A stretch of 64,000 nt of DNA from Picosynechococcus sp. PCC 7002 (GCF_963860125.1 NZ_CAWLFA010000001.1:1302001-1366000), one strand, 5' to 3'. Numbered from the stretch's first letter, positions 36,601 to 45,354 are shown. Notes: generated from the sequence alone by a model not told the origin. Program-made: numbers and translations.

Positions 36601-37138
36601 GGCCTTCGGTTTCGACAATATTTACCCGCTCATAACCCAGGCGCGTTAACTGGGTGGCGATCGCCCCGGCGTGATCGAGTTCTTCTCCCGGCGTTAAGGT
36701 CAAACAATAATCTTGGAAAACCGTTTGGGGTGGCAGATGGGGCTGGAGAGCGCGCTCCGTTGTCACCACGACCATGCCCTTACCAACATTAGACGACTGA
36801 CCCTGGGCGATCGCCCCTAGGGTTTGCATCTGCCCCCAGATCATTTCTGACTCTGGATCAAAGGCCTCGTAGGGGGACGCTTCCGAGGTGGGATAAAACA
36901 AGACCTGCCCCCAACCCATGGCCTCTAATTGGGCCGCCCAACGTCCGGCTTCCTCTAGGGTGGCACAAACTACTAATAAATTTTTCTCCTGCAACTGCGC
37001 CAAACTTGAGGCCAGCAGCCCTTTGGGGAGTCTTGGCAGGCCACTTAATGCGAGTTCCCCTTGGGTCTGGAGCTTTTGGTTTAATTCTGCGGTGAGGGCA
37101 GCGCGGCTCAAAAAACGGACAACCGAAGAAAAAGTCAT
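33650..37138 (-). CDS. mfd: Transcription-repair coupling factor
   Basis: A 1162-aa DNA translocase that removes stalled RNA polymerase and recruits UvrA. The UvrB-like N-terminal part (residues 1-400, with TEGQWTRRGDIVDIFP) is followed by the RNA polymerase interaction domain (PGDYIVHKSHGIGRF near 500), the RecG-like helicase with Walker A GDVGFGKTE, DEEQRFG and SATPIPRTLYMS, the TRG motif region (LRGRVGRS, ATRDMEIRG-like LAMRDMEIRGVGNLLG) and the C-terminal D7 domain. Full length for the family. It stands between the cupredoxin and STAS genes. Confidence 0.97.
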   Translation of the reverse strand: MTFSSVVRFLSRAALTAELNQKLQTQGELALSGLPRLPKGLLASSLAQLQEKNLLVVCATLEEAGRWAAQLEAMGWGQVLFYPTSEASPYEAFDPESEMIWGQMQTLGAIAQGQSSNVGKGMVVVTTERALQPHLPPQTVFQDYCLTLTPGEELDHAGAIATQLTRLGYERVNIVETEGQWTRRGDIVDIFPVSGELPIRLDFFGDQLESIREFDPNSQRSLDKVDQLVLTPTAWAPLIGQQILDPADLPLTPEEKEQWADGVYPEGMQRFLGIAFADQVASILEYLPENTLVAIDELSQCLAHGDRTYETSEAQWQLLNGDFPLPKIHRRVQENFDQVSQRYQKITLAELDDVSETSVNLSSRPVPITPHQFGKLAEILRGKREIYSTITLDKYNAWLVSAQPSRSVSLLQEHDCAAQFIPNPRDYPAIEKHQRQGTAIALKYKGQAELEGFILPTFRIAVVTDREFYGQHALTTFGYIRKRRRAASKTVDVNKLNPGDYIVHKSHGIGRFIKIETLQSREYLVLKYADGILRIPADSLDTLSRYRHTAKGRPELHRMGGKTWEKTKAKVRKSVKKLAVDLLKIYAQRAEMKGITYPSDAPWQQEMEDSFPYQATPDQLKAVQDIKRDLESDRPMDRLVCGDVGFGKTEVAIRAIFKVVTGGHKQVALLAPTTILTQQHYHTLKERFSPYPINIGLLNRFRTASERKDILERLHKGELDIVVGTQQLLGKDVQFKDLGLLVVDEEQRFGVNQKEKIKALKTKVDVLTLSATPIPRTLYMSLSGIREMSLITTPPPSRRPIQTHVSRHNPEIIRTAIRNELDRGGQIFYVVPRVEGIETIATQLQEMIPSARVAIAHGQMNEADLETTMLTFNNGEADILLCTTIVESGLDIPRVNTIIVEDAQKFGLSQLYQLRGRVGRSGIQAHAWLLYPSKGELTEKARKRLRALQEFSQLGSGYQLAMRDMEIRGVGNLLGAEQSGQMEAIGFDLYMEMLQDCISEIRGQEIPQVDDCQVDLRLTAFIPSNYITDGDQKLDAYRLITQANSKLELMQIAADWGDRYGKLPPSVEQLLQVIELKMIAKSLGFARIKPEGKQNIVLETPMEEPAWQRFAEKLPSHLQSRFVYTSKKVTVRGLGAMKPQQQLDSLIEWLGRMQGVLEEARV

Positions 37139-37268
37139 AGGTAATGGCGACGGTGACAGGAAGCGTTTAGGGGTTCATTAAATGTATTACAGTTCTTTAC
37201 GGGGCCGCAAAATCAATAAAAAAACCAATAAAAGATTACGGCGATCGCTTCGGCTTTTTGGGGCTTGT

Positions 37269-37598
37269 TTAGGATTGCGCTGCCTGCTGTTCAAAGAAGT
37301 CTGCTTGGGTCGCAAAAATTTCAAACACACGGTTCATATTGGTCAACTCAAACAGCATTTGTACCTGTTCATTGACGTTACATAAAATCATTTTCGCCCC
37401 GTGGGAGCGCACCGTTTTTAATAATAAAACCAATGATCCGAGGCCGGCACTGTCCATAAATGTGATTCCAGCAAAATCAAGGACAACAACTTCTTTTTTT
37501 TCCTCGATAATACTTTTGAGTAAATCATCTTTAAACTCAAGGGATTTAATATTATCAAAAATGCCCGTGGGGTGAAAGACTGCAATTTTGTTATCCAT
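37269..37598 (-). CDS. STAS-domain anti-sigma factor antagonist-like protein
   Basis: A 109-aa single STAS domain. The loop FMDSAGLGSL carries Ser50, the phosphorylatable serine of SpoIIAA/RsbV-type antagonists, and the strand KMILCNVNEQVQMLFELTNM follows. Such proteins bind or release partner kinases/anti-sigma factors according to their phosphorylation. No partner kinase or phosphatase gene is adjacent, so the circuit is not visible here. The start (ATGGATAACAAA) is preceded by an A-rich region. Confidence 0.9.
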   Translation of the reverse strand: MDNKIAVFHPTGIFDNIKSLEFKDDLLKSIIEEKKEVVVLDFAGITFMDSAGLGSLVLLLKTVRSHGAKMILCNVNEQVQMLFELTNMNRVFEIFATQADFFEQQAAQS

Positions 37599-37949
37599 AA
37601 TGAACGCAGAATCGTTAAAAAAGAATCAAAAACTAGGTAAAAATTTTAAATCAATATTGATGGTCAAGAAGGTGAGGCGTTGTCCTCAAGCGCAGTGACC
37701 CAGGGGGACTGTTTTAGCTTAGTCTACATTGTCGTCCTTTGAACCAGACCTATTCTTTTCAATCCATGGGCTTGGCAACAAATGGCGTTTCTACCTTAAA
37801 TATTATCCGAGCCTAGGGGCAACCTGGCGGGGAAAATTGGATTTTTTAGGCTCAGGCTTGCGGTGGCGTGGTGGGTCGTTGTCTACTGTCTCAGGGAGCA
37901 GCCTGATAAAATGCCCAGGGTGTGGCAGCCAGAGTACAGGATAGCGCCG
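37599..37949. other. 351-base divergent spacer
   Basis: Upstream regions of the STAS gene (minus) and the saccharopine-dehydrogenase-like gene (plus). A 71-codon plus-strand frame across 37729-37944 has biased but not convincing composition and no ribosome-binding site, so I did not call it. No RNA structure stands out. Confidence 0.45.
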
Positions 37950-39041
37950 ATGGTAAGGAAGATTTTGATTTTGGGGGGCACGGGCTGCATCGGTCAACGG
38001 GTGGCAGCGGCGATCGCCCCCCTGGGTGCGGTGACAGTTACGGGACGTTCTGGGCAGACAGCAAAGGCGCTCCAGGGAACATTTCTGCGCCTTGATTTAG
38101 AAGATTTAGCAGCTTTAGAAAAGGCGATCGCCAACCATGATCTGGTGATTCACTGTGCGGGGCCATTTCACCGCCGGGATGGGCGAGTCCTACAAACCTG
38201 CATCTACCAAGGCAAAAATTACATTGACGTTAGTGATCACCGTTGCCTGTACCAAAAGCTCAAACCCCTGACCCAAGCCGCCAGGGAAGCCGGAATTATC
38301 GCGGTGTGCAATGCAGGGGTCTTTCCGGGGATCTCTAACAGTATGGTGCGCCTCGGTGTAGAGCAGCTTGACGAACCTCACCAAATTGAGCTTTATTATG
38401 GTGTCGCAGGTTCCGGCGGGGCTGGAGAAACGGTGCTGACCACGACTTTTCTGGGGTTAGGAGAACCTTTTCTGGTGTTCCAAGGGGGCACTTGGCAAGC
38501 CAAACAACCCTATTCCAAGCCGACGATTATCGATTTTCCGGCACCCATTGGCAAAACAACGGTGTATTGGTTTGATGTGGCGGAAACTTTTACCTTTGCT
38601 GAGTCTTTTCCGGTAGAAACGGTGGTCACAAAATTTGGTTCTCTGCCCAATTTTTATAATCAGCTGACGCGGGCCATGACCCTATTGCCGGAATCATTAC
38701 GCCAACATCCCCGCATCATTCAGGGTCTCAGCAAAATTGGCTACGGTATGACCAAGCTCACGGATTCCTTTACGGGGGTTGGGGTGGCGATGCGAGCGAT
38801 TGTTAGCGGCATAAAAGATGCTACGCCCCAGCAGGTTACGGTGGATTTTGTTCATGAACACACGGCGATCGCCGCTGGCTTAGGGGTTGCTCTGGTGGCG
38901 GAGTTAGTTTTGAGTGAGCAAATTAACCAGCCTGGTCTCTATCCCGTCGAGCAGATTATTCCCAGTGATTTGTTTTTGGCCTGGGCACGCCAGCATCAAC
39001 TCCAACTTTCTTGGAACATTCAACCTTCTGAAAAGAATTAG
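37950..39041 (+). CDS. Saccharopine dehydrogenase-like NAD(P)-binding oxidoreductase
   Basis: A 363-aa protein started at the ATG at 37950 (MVRKILILGGTGCIG); in-frame ATGs at 37911 and 37863 would add residues without similarity. The Rossmann motif GGTGCIGQRVA is at the N terminus, and DLVIHCAGPFHRR, YIDVSDHR and VCNAGVFPGISN are typical of the saccharopine dehydrogenase/trans-acting enoyl reductase superfamily. The substrate is unknown; lysine catabolism is unlikely from context. It converges with the isi operon, 43 bases apart. Confidence 0.83.
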   Translation: MVRKILILGGTGCIGQRVAAAIAPLGAVTVTGRSGQTAKALQGTFLRLDLEDLAALEKAIANHDLVIHCAGPFHRRDGRVLQTCIYQGKNYIDVSDHRCLYQKLKPLTQAAREAGIIAVCNAGVFPGISNSMVRLGVEQLDEPHQIELYYGVAGSGGAGETVLTTTFLGLGEPFLVFQGGTWQAKQPYSKPTIIDFPAPIGKTTVYWFDVAETFTFAESFPVETVVTKFGSLPNFYNQLTRAMTLLPESLRQHPRIIQGLSKIGYGMTKLTDSFTGVGVAMRAIVSGIKDATPQQVTVDFVHEHTAIAAGLGVALVAELVLSEQINQPGLYPVEQIIPSDLFLAWARQHQLQLSWNIQPSEKN

Positions 39042-39084
39042 GCGATCGCCAATTGAACATTCACTAGAAATCTGGTCACTATTT

Positions 39085-39810
39085 TTAAACTGTCGCTGTT
39101 AGGGCCGATTGCTTGAGTTGCAGGAAGGTCGAAATTTCATGGGCCACTTTTTCGGGCTGAAAATAATGGAAAAAATACCGACCTTGGGGGCATTGCCACA
39201 GGGTATCCTCCGGCTTGAGCCAAGGCTGCCAATCTGTTTGAAGTTTCTGATCAATCACCACATCATCACTGCCCCCACAAACCAACAAAGGCATTGAGAC
39301 CGAACGGGGTGGTAAAGATCGATTTCGACAAAGGGTATGGAGGGGAAGAGCCGTTTTGAGGTCGCTTTCGAGCACATCCCGCAGTTGATAAACGGTGGCT
39401 GGCGATTGAATTCCAAACAGATTGTAAACGGTCTGCTTTAGGAGAATACTTCTCGGACAAGGTAATAGGCGCAACTGGGCATAATAATGGGCCTGCCAAT
39501 CCACCGCCGGATAAGCCCCTACCGACAGCAAGGTCAGGGATTTCACCCGTTCTGGGTGGCGATCGCCGTAGAGCAAGGCCACTAATCCGCCAGTGCCATG
39601 GCCTAGTAAATGAACGGGGCGATCGCACTGCTTGAGGTAATCATGAAGCAAGACTAAAACATCATCAAGGGAACGGGCTTCGTCCATCGATTGCTGATAT
39701 TCCCAATAGTGAACTGAGTGTTTTTTTGCTAATACCTTCAGGAGAGGTATATCAAAGGATTTAAAAGCGGGATTAACGTTTAACCACAGCACATCATTGG
39801 TTTGGTACAT
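39085..39810 (-). CDS. isiC: Alpha/beta-hydrolase-fold protein of the isi operon, nucleophile replaced
   Basis: A 241-aa alpha/beta-hydrolase fold: HLLGHGTGGLVALLYG is the nucleophile elbow, DRHPERVKSLTLLS the next strand, and LLVCGGSDDVV carries the acid position. The elbow reads G70-H-G72-T-G74, so the usual nucleophile Ser of GxSxG is Gly; a conventional esterase mechanism is not possible. It is third after isiA and isiB on the same strand, 141 bases after isiB. An isiC in this position has been described in Synechococcus PCC 7002-type strains; I use the symbol on that basis. Expression under iron limitation is expected. Confidence 0.8.
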   Translation of the reverse strand: MYQTNDVLWLNVNPAFKSFDIPLLKVLAKKHSVHYWEYQQSMDEARSLDDVLVLLHDYLKQCDRPVHLLGHGTGGLVALLYGDRHPERVKSLTLLSVGAYPAVDWQAHYYAQLRLLPCPRSILLKQTVYNLFGIQSPATVYQLRDVLESDLKTALPLHTLCRNRSLPPRSVSMPLLVCGGSDDVVIDQKLQTDWQPWLKPEDTLWQCPQGRYFFHYFQPEKVAHEISTFLQLKQSALTATV

Positions 39811-39951
39811 TTTTATTTTTAGAATAATTTTTTATTGTTGTTATTGATTAAAAAAAATTTATTTGGAAAAATCCCTTTACCGAATTCCTTTTGATTCCAC
39901 CAGAGGAAGAGTACAACAAGCTCCTCCCCTGAATGACATTAATCAAGCGTT

Positions 39952-40464
39952 CTACAGACCAAAGGCTGGTTTAAGTTGGGCAACCCAAGCTTGAATACGT
40001 TCTGCCGTCAATTCCGGTTGATTATCTTCATCGATCGCCAAACCGACAAATTTACCGTCCCGTTCCGCTTTGGATTCGCTGTGGTCATAACCAGCGGTGG
40101 GCCATTGGCCTACGGTTTTCCCGCCAAGGCTGGTAATTTTTTCTTCTAAAACGCCCATGGCATCCTGAAAATTGTCGGCATAGCCCACTTGATCCCCAGC
40201 CCCAAAATAGGCAATGGTTTTTCCTGAAAAGTCTACGTCATCGAGATCATCATAGAGGGCTTCCCAGTCTGACTGTAGTTCTCCCACATTCCAGGTTGGA
40301 CAACCAATGATCAGCTGATCAAAATCCCGTAGTGCTTCGATATCAACCTCAGCCACATCAAAAAGTTCGACAATATCTGAACCACCAAAGGCCGCTTGGA
40401 TCGCTTGGGCAAGTTCTTCTGTGTTGCCTGTTTGTGTGCCGAAAAATAAACCAATTTTTGACAT
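39952..40464 (-). CDS. isiB: Flavodoxin, iron-stress induced
   Basis: A 170-aa long-chain flavodoxin that replaces ferredoxin in photosynthetic electron transfer when iron is scarce. The FMN phosphate loop is GTQTGNTE (9-16), the isoalloxazine-binding loops are CPTWNVGELQ and GAGDQVGYADNF, and the long-chain insertion is present. It lies 166 bases downstream of isiA in the same direction with a hairpin between them that resembles a terminator. A GAT-rich leader precedes the ATG without a clear Shine-Dalgarno. Confidence 0.97.
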   Translation of the reverse strand: MSKIGLFFGTQTGNTEELAQAIQAAFGGSDIVELFDVAEVDIEALRDFDQLIIGCPTWNVGELQSDWEALYDDLDDVDFSGKTIAYFGAGDQVGYADNFQDAMGVLEEKITSLGGKTVGQWPTAGYDHSESKAERDGKFVGLAIDEDNQPELTAERIQAWVAQLKPAFGL

Positions 40465-40545
40465 GATTAAAACCGTAATCTTGCTTTAGAAAGTTGTTTG
40501 AATTGAAAAATCAATTACTCTAAAAAGAGTCGCGTTAGGAGAAAG

Positions 40546-40575
40546 AAAAAAGGTTCCAAATCACTGCATGGAACC
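40546..40575 (-). terminator. Terminator-like hairpin between isiA and isiB
   Basis: Read on the minus strand, GGTTCCA (40575-40569) pairs perfectly with TGGAACC (40558-40552) over 10 bases and is followed by TTTTTTC. It stands 56 bases after the isiA stop and before isiB, so it should end most isiA transcripts while allowing some read-through. Confidence 0.8.
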
Positions 40576-40630
40576 CGATTGTCTATGAGAGGAAAACTTT
40601 TACTAAGTTGATGTGTAGCGGTTAAAAAAC

Positions 40631-41659
40631 CTAGGCATCCAGTGGATCGCTAAGGACTTTTTCGACTCGACGGAAATCAAAGCCCATGGCGCGGAGGGCG
40701 TGCCAGAGGTGCCCCTGGAGGAAGAAAAAGGCAAAGAAGAAATGGGCATTGGCTAACCAGGCACGGGAAGTGTGTTCGTTCATGGGGAGCTCGATGGTGT
40801 CGGCAAAGTAAGGCACAATGCTGAGTTTGACATCGAGAACAGGCCCATAAAATTCAACGGGATAGGCCGTGGTATTCACTGCGCAGAAGTAGGCGGCCAC
40901 AAATCCCGCCAAGGCGATCGCCCCCAGGGAATAGGACAAAATCGCTTCCCCAGAGAACAGGAGCACCTTTTTTGCCCACTGGAGTGGCGGCACGAGAATG
41001 TGCCAAATTCCCCCAGCCACAAGCAGTACACCCACATAAATATGGCCACCAACGATATCTTCGAGATTATCAACGGTGGCGAAGTGGGTTTGATACCCGT
41101 AGATCACCGCCGGATCGAGGGTCGGCTCTGTAACCAAGCGCACGGTTTGGGTCGCTGTGTCGTACAAACCGCCAAAGTACATCGCTTTCGCTACGAGCAA
41201 GAAAGCACCCAGTCCCAGCAACAGTAAGTGATGGCCCAAAATTAAACCCAATTGCTTCGGGTCTTCCCAATCAAAATGGAAACGACGGGCTGGGCCGGTG
41301 GCTGTTTTGAGATCTTGGGGGCCACGCAACACATGGAACAATCCCCCTGCCGCCAGTACCGCTGAAGAAATTAGGTGAATTGCACCAATCACAAAATAAG
41401 GCTCTGTATTGATCGCACCGTTTCCTTCGATGCCCAGGCCAAGGGTGGCTAAATGGGGCAAGAGGATTAAATTTTGCTCGCCCATGGGTAGGGTCGGGTC
41501 AAAGTAAGAAATTTCGAACAACGTGAAGGCCCCTGCCCAGAAAACAATTAAGGCAGCATGGGCCACGTGGGCACCAATAAACTGACCGGAAAGGTCAGCA
41601 AACCGGGCATTGCCTGCCCACCATTCGTATTTAACGTCTGGATTATCGTAGGTTTGCAT
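40631..41659 (-). CDS. isiA: Iron-stress chlorophyll-binding protein IsiA (CP43')
   Basis: A 342-aa six-helix antenna protein of the CP43 family that rings photosystem I during iron starvation and high light. It begins [20 protein letters not shown], and hydrophobic helices carry regularly spaced His ligands for chlorophyll ([69 protein letters not shown]). It lacks the large lumenal loop E of PsbC, which distinguishes it from CP43. First gene of the isi operon; expression is probably Fur-controlled (see the element upstream). The family also contains Pcb antenna proteins, but flavodoxin downstream settles isiA. Confidence 0.97.
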
Positions 41660-42060
41660 CGTGATTTTAAAAAGAGTGGTCGTTAAAACTAATCAGGCTA
41701 ATCACTTATCGCATATATTTGGCAATAAAGGATTGGCTTTATCCTACAATTATTCTCAGTAAAGTCAAGTTAACTTTTGTAAAAAGTTGCCCTGGCCAAT
41801 CACTCCATGAGACCAAAAACCTTATCTCTGCAAAGAAAATAGGAGTTTTTACGAATTTCTCGCTCCACTTCTCGCCGCAACGATCACGTCTTTTTTGCTA
41901 ATCAGTTTTGATATGAAGAAACCCAATAATTATTTCAGACAAGTTTTATCACTATTAATTATCAGTTGGTGTTCATGCAATAAAAGGCGATCGCCTAGGT
42001 ATCAGTCGGATTCCTGGCCGCAAACTACGCTAAATTAACTAAGTCCAATTCTCGAAGCCC
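41660..42060. promoter_or_regulatory. isiA promoter region with candidate Fur box
   Basis: A 401-base divergent spacer between isiA (minus) and xth (plus). On the minus strand, the 19-mer at 41739-41757 (GAGAATAATTGTAGGATAA) matches 11 of 19 positions of the E. coli Fur consensus and is AT-rich, a usual degree of match for cyanobacteria. A HIP1 site lies near 41988 on the xth side. No open frame of note. Confidence 0.45.
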
Positions 42061-42843
42061 ATGGAAATCGCAACCTGGAACGTGAACTCGGTGCGTTCTC
42101 GCCAAACCCACATCTGCCAATGGTTAGAACAAACGGGGGTTGATCTGCTCTGTCTCCAAGAAACAAAGGTGGTAGATCCGGACTTTCCCCGGCAGCCCTT
42201 TGAAGCCCTGGGGTATCACACCTCGATCTCTGGCCAAAAATCCTACAATGGCGTTGCTCTCCTCAGTCGGGAACCGCTCCAGGACGTGATTATTGGTTTT
42301 ACGCCTGTGGTCGGGGCGGCGATCGCCCAGGATTTTGACGCGCAGAAACGGGTGATTTCTGGGGTGATTGGCGATGTGCGGGTGGTGAATCTCTATGTGC
42401 CCAATGGTTCCGCCGTCGGTAGCGAAAAATATGACTACAAGCTGGGCTGGTTTGAGGTTCTCAAGGCCTATTTAAAAGAATTGTGCAAAGACGATCGAGA
42501 GATTTTAATGTGCGGCGATTTTAATATTGCCCTCGAAGACCGGGATATTTATATGCCGAAAAAACCGGATCACATTATGGCTTCCCCCGCAGAAAGAGAG
42601 ACTTTAACGGCGATCCTGGACTTCGGCTTTCAGGATGTATTCCGCAAATTTAACCAAGAGGCAGATCAATTTAGCTGGTGGGATTATCGGACGCGGGGTT
42701 TTAGTCGGAATCGCGGCTGGCGCATTGACCACATTTATCTGACGGAAAAGCTTTACGGCCAGGCAAAACGCTGTTGGATCGACCGGGAGCCGCGCGGTTG
42801 GGAAAAACCCAGTGACCATACCCCTGTAATTGTGGAGCTTTAG
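42061..42843 (+). CDS. xth: Exodeoxyribonuclease III / AP endonuclease
   Basis: A 260-aa base-excision-repair enzyme cutting at abasic sites. The family motifs ATWNVNSVRSR (5-15), LLCLQETKV, KSYNGVALLSR, VNLYVPNGS, CGDFNIALEDRD, and WRIDHIYLT with the C-terminal SDHTPV are all present, with the catalytic Glu, Asp, Asn and His residues. Length is normal. folP starts 4 bases after the stop, so the two form an operon. Confidence 0.96.
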   Translation: MEIATWNVNSVRSRQTHICQWLEQTGVDLLCLQETKVVDPDFPRQPFEALGYHTSISGQKSYNGVALLSREPLQDVIIGFTPVVGAAIAQDFDAQKRVISGVIGDVRVVNLYVPNGSAVGSEKYDYKLGWFEVLKAYLKELCKDDREILMCGDFNIALEDRDIYMPKKPDHIMASPAERETLTAILDFGFQDVFRKFNQEADQFSWWDYRTRGFSRNRGWRIDHIYLTEKLYGQAKRCWIDREPRGWEKPSDHTPVIVEL

Positions 42844-42847
42844 ACCG

Positions 42848-43705
42848 ATGGAACCGCTTACCCTCCGGAATCAAACTTTTACCTGGGGCGATCGCACCTA
42901 TGTGATGGGGATTCTCAATGTCACCCCCGACAGTTTTAGTGATGGCGGTCAGTTTAATTCCGTTGCTGCCGCCCTGGCCCAAGCAGAAAAAATGGTCGCT
43001 GCTGGCATTGATATTCTCGACATTGGTGGTCAATCGACCCGACCCGGTGCGGCACAAATTTCCCTCGCGGAAGAGTTAGACCGGACAATTCCTGTGATTC
43101 GAGCGCTTCGAGAAAAATTTCAAACGGTAATTTCCATCGACACCACCCGTGCAGAAGTAGCAAAAGAGGCGATCGCCGCTGGGGCCGATATTGTTAATGA
43201 TATTTCTGGGGCGACCTTTGACGCGCAAATGCTGACGGTGGTGCGGGATTTAAACGTGCCAATTATTTTGATGCACATCCGGGGCACACCCGAAACCATG
43301 CAAAGTCTGACGGACTACCAAGATCTGATTGCCGATCTGAAAACTTTTTTCCAAGGGCGCATCGCTGCTGCCCTAGAATTGGGCATCCCGAAAAATCACC
43401 TGATCCTCGATCCGGGCATTGGTTTTGCGAAAACAGCCCTGCAAAATTACGATCTCATTCGCCAGCTCCAGGACTTTCGCGATCTGGGTTACCCGCTCCT
43501 GGTGGGGCCTTCCCGTAAAAGCTTTATTGGCCATATCCTCAATAAACCAGATCCCACGCAACGGGTGTGGGGGACAGCGGCGGCCTGTGCCGGGGCGATC
43601 GCCTTCGGGGCCGATATCCTCCGGGTGCATGATGGCCCAGAAATGATCGATGTGGCGAAAATTGCCGATGCGATTTGGCGGCCTACAAAGAGCGCAGAAA
43701 CTTAA
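42848..43705 (+). CDS. folP: Dihydropteroate synthase
   Basis: A 285-aa TIM-barrel enzyme joining p-aminobenzoate and a pterin pyrophosphate in folate synthesis. Motifs GILNVTPDSFSDGG, DIGGQSTRPGA, ISIDTTRAEVA, ADIVNDISGAT, LDPGIGFAKT and VGPSRKSFIG are intact. The ATG at 42848, 4 bases after xth, is taken as start rather than one six codons earlier inside xth. Its last 23 bases overlap the 3' end of the convergent flavoprotein gene. Confidence 0.96.
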   Translation: MEPLTLRNQTFTWGDRTYVMGILNVTPDSFSDGGQFNSVAAALAQAEKMVAAGIDILDIGGQSTRPGAAQISLAEELDRTIPVIRALREKFQTVISIDTTRAEVAKEAIAAGADIVNDISGATFDAQMLTVVRDLNVPIILMHIRGTPETMQSLTDYQDLIADLKTFFQGRIAAALELGIPKNHLILDPGIGFAKTALQNYDLIRQLQDFRDLGYPLLVGPSRKSFIGHILNKPDPTQRVWGTAAACAGAIAFGADILRVHDGPEMIDVAKIADAIWRPTKSAET

Positions 43706-45119
43706 AGAATTCGGTCAAGAAATTTTGGAGTTTTTCGTTATCGGCGTATTTTTTCTTGGAGAGTAACAGCGCCGTTTTACTATTAATTTCGCTCAGGGTC
43801 GGGTAAACATGAATCCCCGTTAAGGCCGAAACCGGTAAGCGATAGGTCATCGCCAGAACAATTTCATGGATCAGCTCCCCTGCCATTGGCCCTACCAGAT
43901 GCGCCCCTAGGATTTCGCCGTTATGACGCACAATCAACTTATTAAAGCCCACGGTAGAATCCTCCGCCTGGGCCCGATCCACTGACGCGAAAGGCACTTT
44001 CAAAATCAGCACATCACCGTAACGTTTACGGGCTTGTTCCTCGGTCATGCCAACCCGTGCCACCTCCGGATCGGTAAAGGTTGCCCAGGGAATCACCCGA
44101 TAATTGACGCTTTTGAGAAATAATTGCAGTGGATTCAGGGCATTTTGGAGTACCACAACGGCTTCGTAACCCGCCACATGGGTAAACTGATAGCCCCCAA
44201 TCACATCGCCGCAAGCATAGATCCGACCATTGGTCGTTTGGAGTTTGTCGTTTACATGGATGCCTTGACTGTCGTAGTCCACTCCAGCGGCTTCTAGGTT
44301 GAGGGACTTGATATTGGGAGTGCGGCCCGTGGCCAGGAGAATTTCATCGGCGATCGCCGCCACCTGGGAATCATCCTCAGTGTAGAGGTGTTTTTTGCCC
44401 TTGACCACTGCTACCCGTTTTAACCGGGCATTTTTCAGAATGGTGATTCCTTCTTGGTTAAATTGTTGCTCCAGGACAGCGGCGGCGTCGGGGTCTTCTT
44501 TGGGCAAAAGGCGATCGCGGCTCGCAAACAGAGTCACTTCCGTCCCCAAACGGTGGAAGGCTTGCCCCAACTCACAACCAATCGGCCCCGACCCAATCAC
44601 CGCGAGGGATTCTGGCTGCTCTGTGAGGGAAAACACCTGTTCATTGGTAATAAAACCCGCTTCCTGGAGCCCTTCGACGGGGGGAACAGCAGGCCGTGAT
44701 CCGGTGGCAATCACAAAAGCGCGGGCCGTTAGCTTGCGACCATTGACGAGAAAAGTTTTGCCGTCGAGAAACTGACCATCCCCAAAAATCACCTCGACCC
44801 CAAGCCCCTCAAATCGCTCTGGAGAATCATGGGGTTCAATGGTGGCGATCGCCTTTTGTACATGGCCCATTGCTTCTGAAAAATTAATTTCTGGCGCTTT
44901 TGTATGAACGCCGACCCGTCCTGCGTGGCGCACTTGGTGGGCAACTTTTGCCGCATGGAGAAAAGATTTACTGGGAACGCAACCATACCAGAGGCAATCT
45001 CCCCCAAGGCGATCCTTTTCGACCAGGGCCACCTTTGCCTTTAACTGGGCCGCTGCACTGGCCACCACGAGGCCTCCAGAACCACCGCCGATGATGACAA
45101 TATCGTAATCCACAGCCAC
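43683..45119 (-). CDS. FAD-dependent pyridine nucleotide-disulfide oxidoreductase (mercuric-reductase-like)
   Basis: A 478-aa flavoprotein: FAD motif IIGGGSGGLVVASAAA (about 9-24), redox-active GGDCLWYGCVPSK with Cys42 and Cys47, NAD(P) motif VIGSGPIGCELGQAF, GD motif YACGDVIGG, and the dimer domain with HVYPTLSEI. It resembles the cyanobacterial mercuric reductase/dihydrolipoamide dehydrogenase branch. However, the N-terminal metal-binding domain is absent, and the tail (FFKFLRSL) lacks the vicinal Cys pair that binds Hg(II) in MerA; true mercuric reductase activity is therefore uncertain. It overlaps folP by 23 bases tail to tail. Confidence 0.87.
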   Translation of the reverse strand: MAVDYDIVIIGGGSGGLVVASAAAQLKAKVALVEKDRLGGDCLWYGCVPSKSFLHAAKVAHQVRHAGRVGVHTKAPEINFSEAMGHVQKAIATIEPHDSPERFEGLGVEVIFGDGQFLDGKTFLVNGRKLTARAFVIATGSRPAVPPVEGLQEAGFITNEQVFSLTEQPESLAVIGSGPIGCELGQAFHRLGTEVTLFASRDRLLPKEDPDAAAVLEQQFNQEGITILKNARLKRVAVVKGKKHLYTEDDSQVAAIADEILLATGRTPNIKSLNLEAAGVDYDSQGIHVNDKLQTTNGRIYACGDVIGGYQFTHVAGYEAVVVLQNALNPLQLFLKSVNYRVIPWATFTDPEVARVGMTEEQARKRYGDVLILKVPFASVDRAQAEDSTVGFNKLIVRHNGEILGAHLVGPMAGELIHEIVLAMTYRLPVSALTGIHVYPTLSEINSKTALLLSKKKYADNEKLQNFLTEFFKFLRSL

Positions 45120-45354
45120 AGTTAAGTTTCTCCATTGGTGCAGTCAAGTGATTTTATTTTGCGCGAAAATTTCCCCTTTGTATCGCTAACGTTGGGATTT
45201 TCAGGAAATTTTTAACTCTTTTTCTGCTTAGCTTCAGTTTTGTCGCCCGCTCCCCCAGGCCAATTGCTTTTACTTTTGCGGAAAATTTACCCGAAAAAGT
45301 TCAATTCTAGCGGTGACAAATGGCCCATCCAAGCGCTTCTTGCCTTTTTATCCT

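Noticed and set aside
37182..37385. A 67-codon plus-strand frame with basic N terminus before the STAS gene
   Set aside because: It lies largely opposite the STAS gene (37269-37598), and its composition is explained by antisense of that gene.
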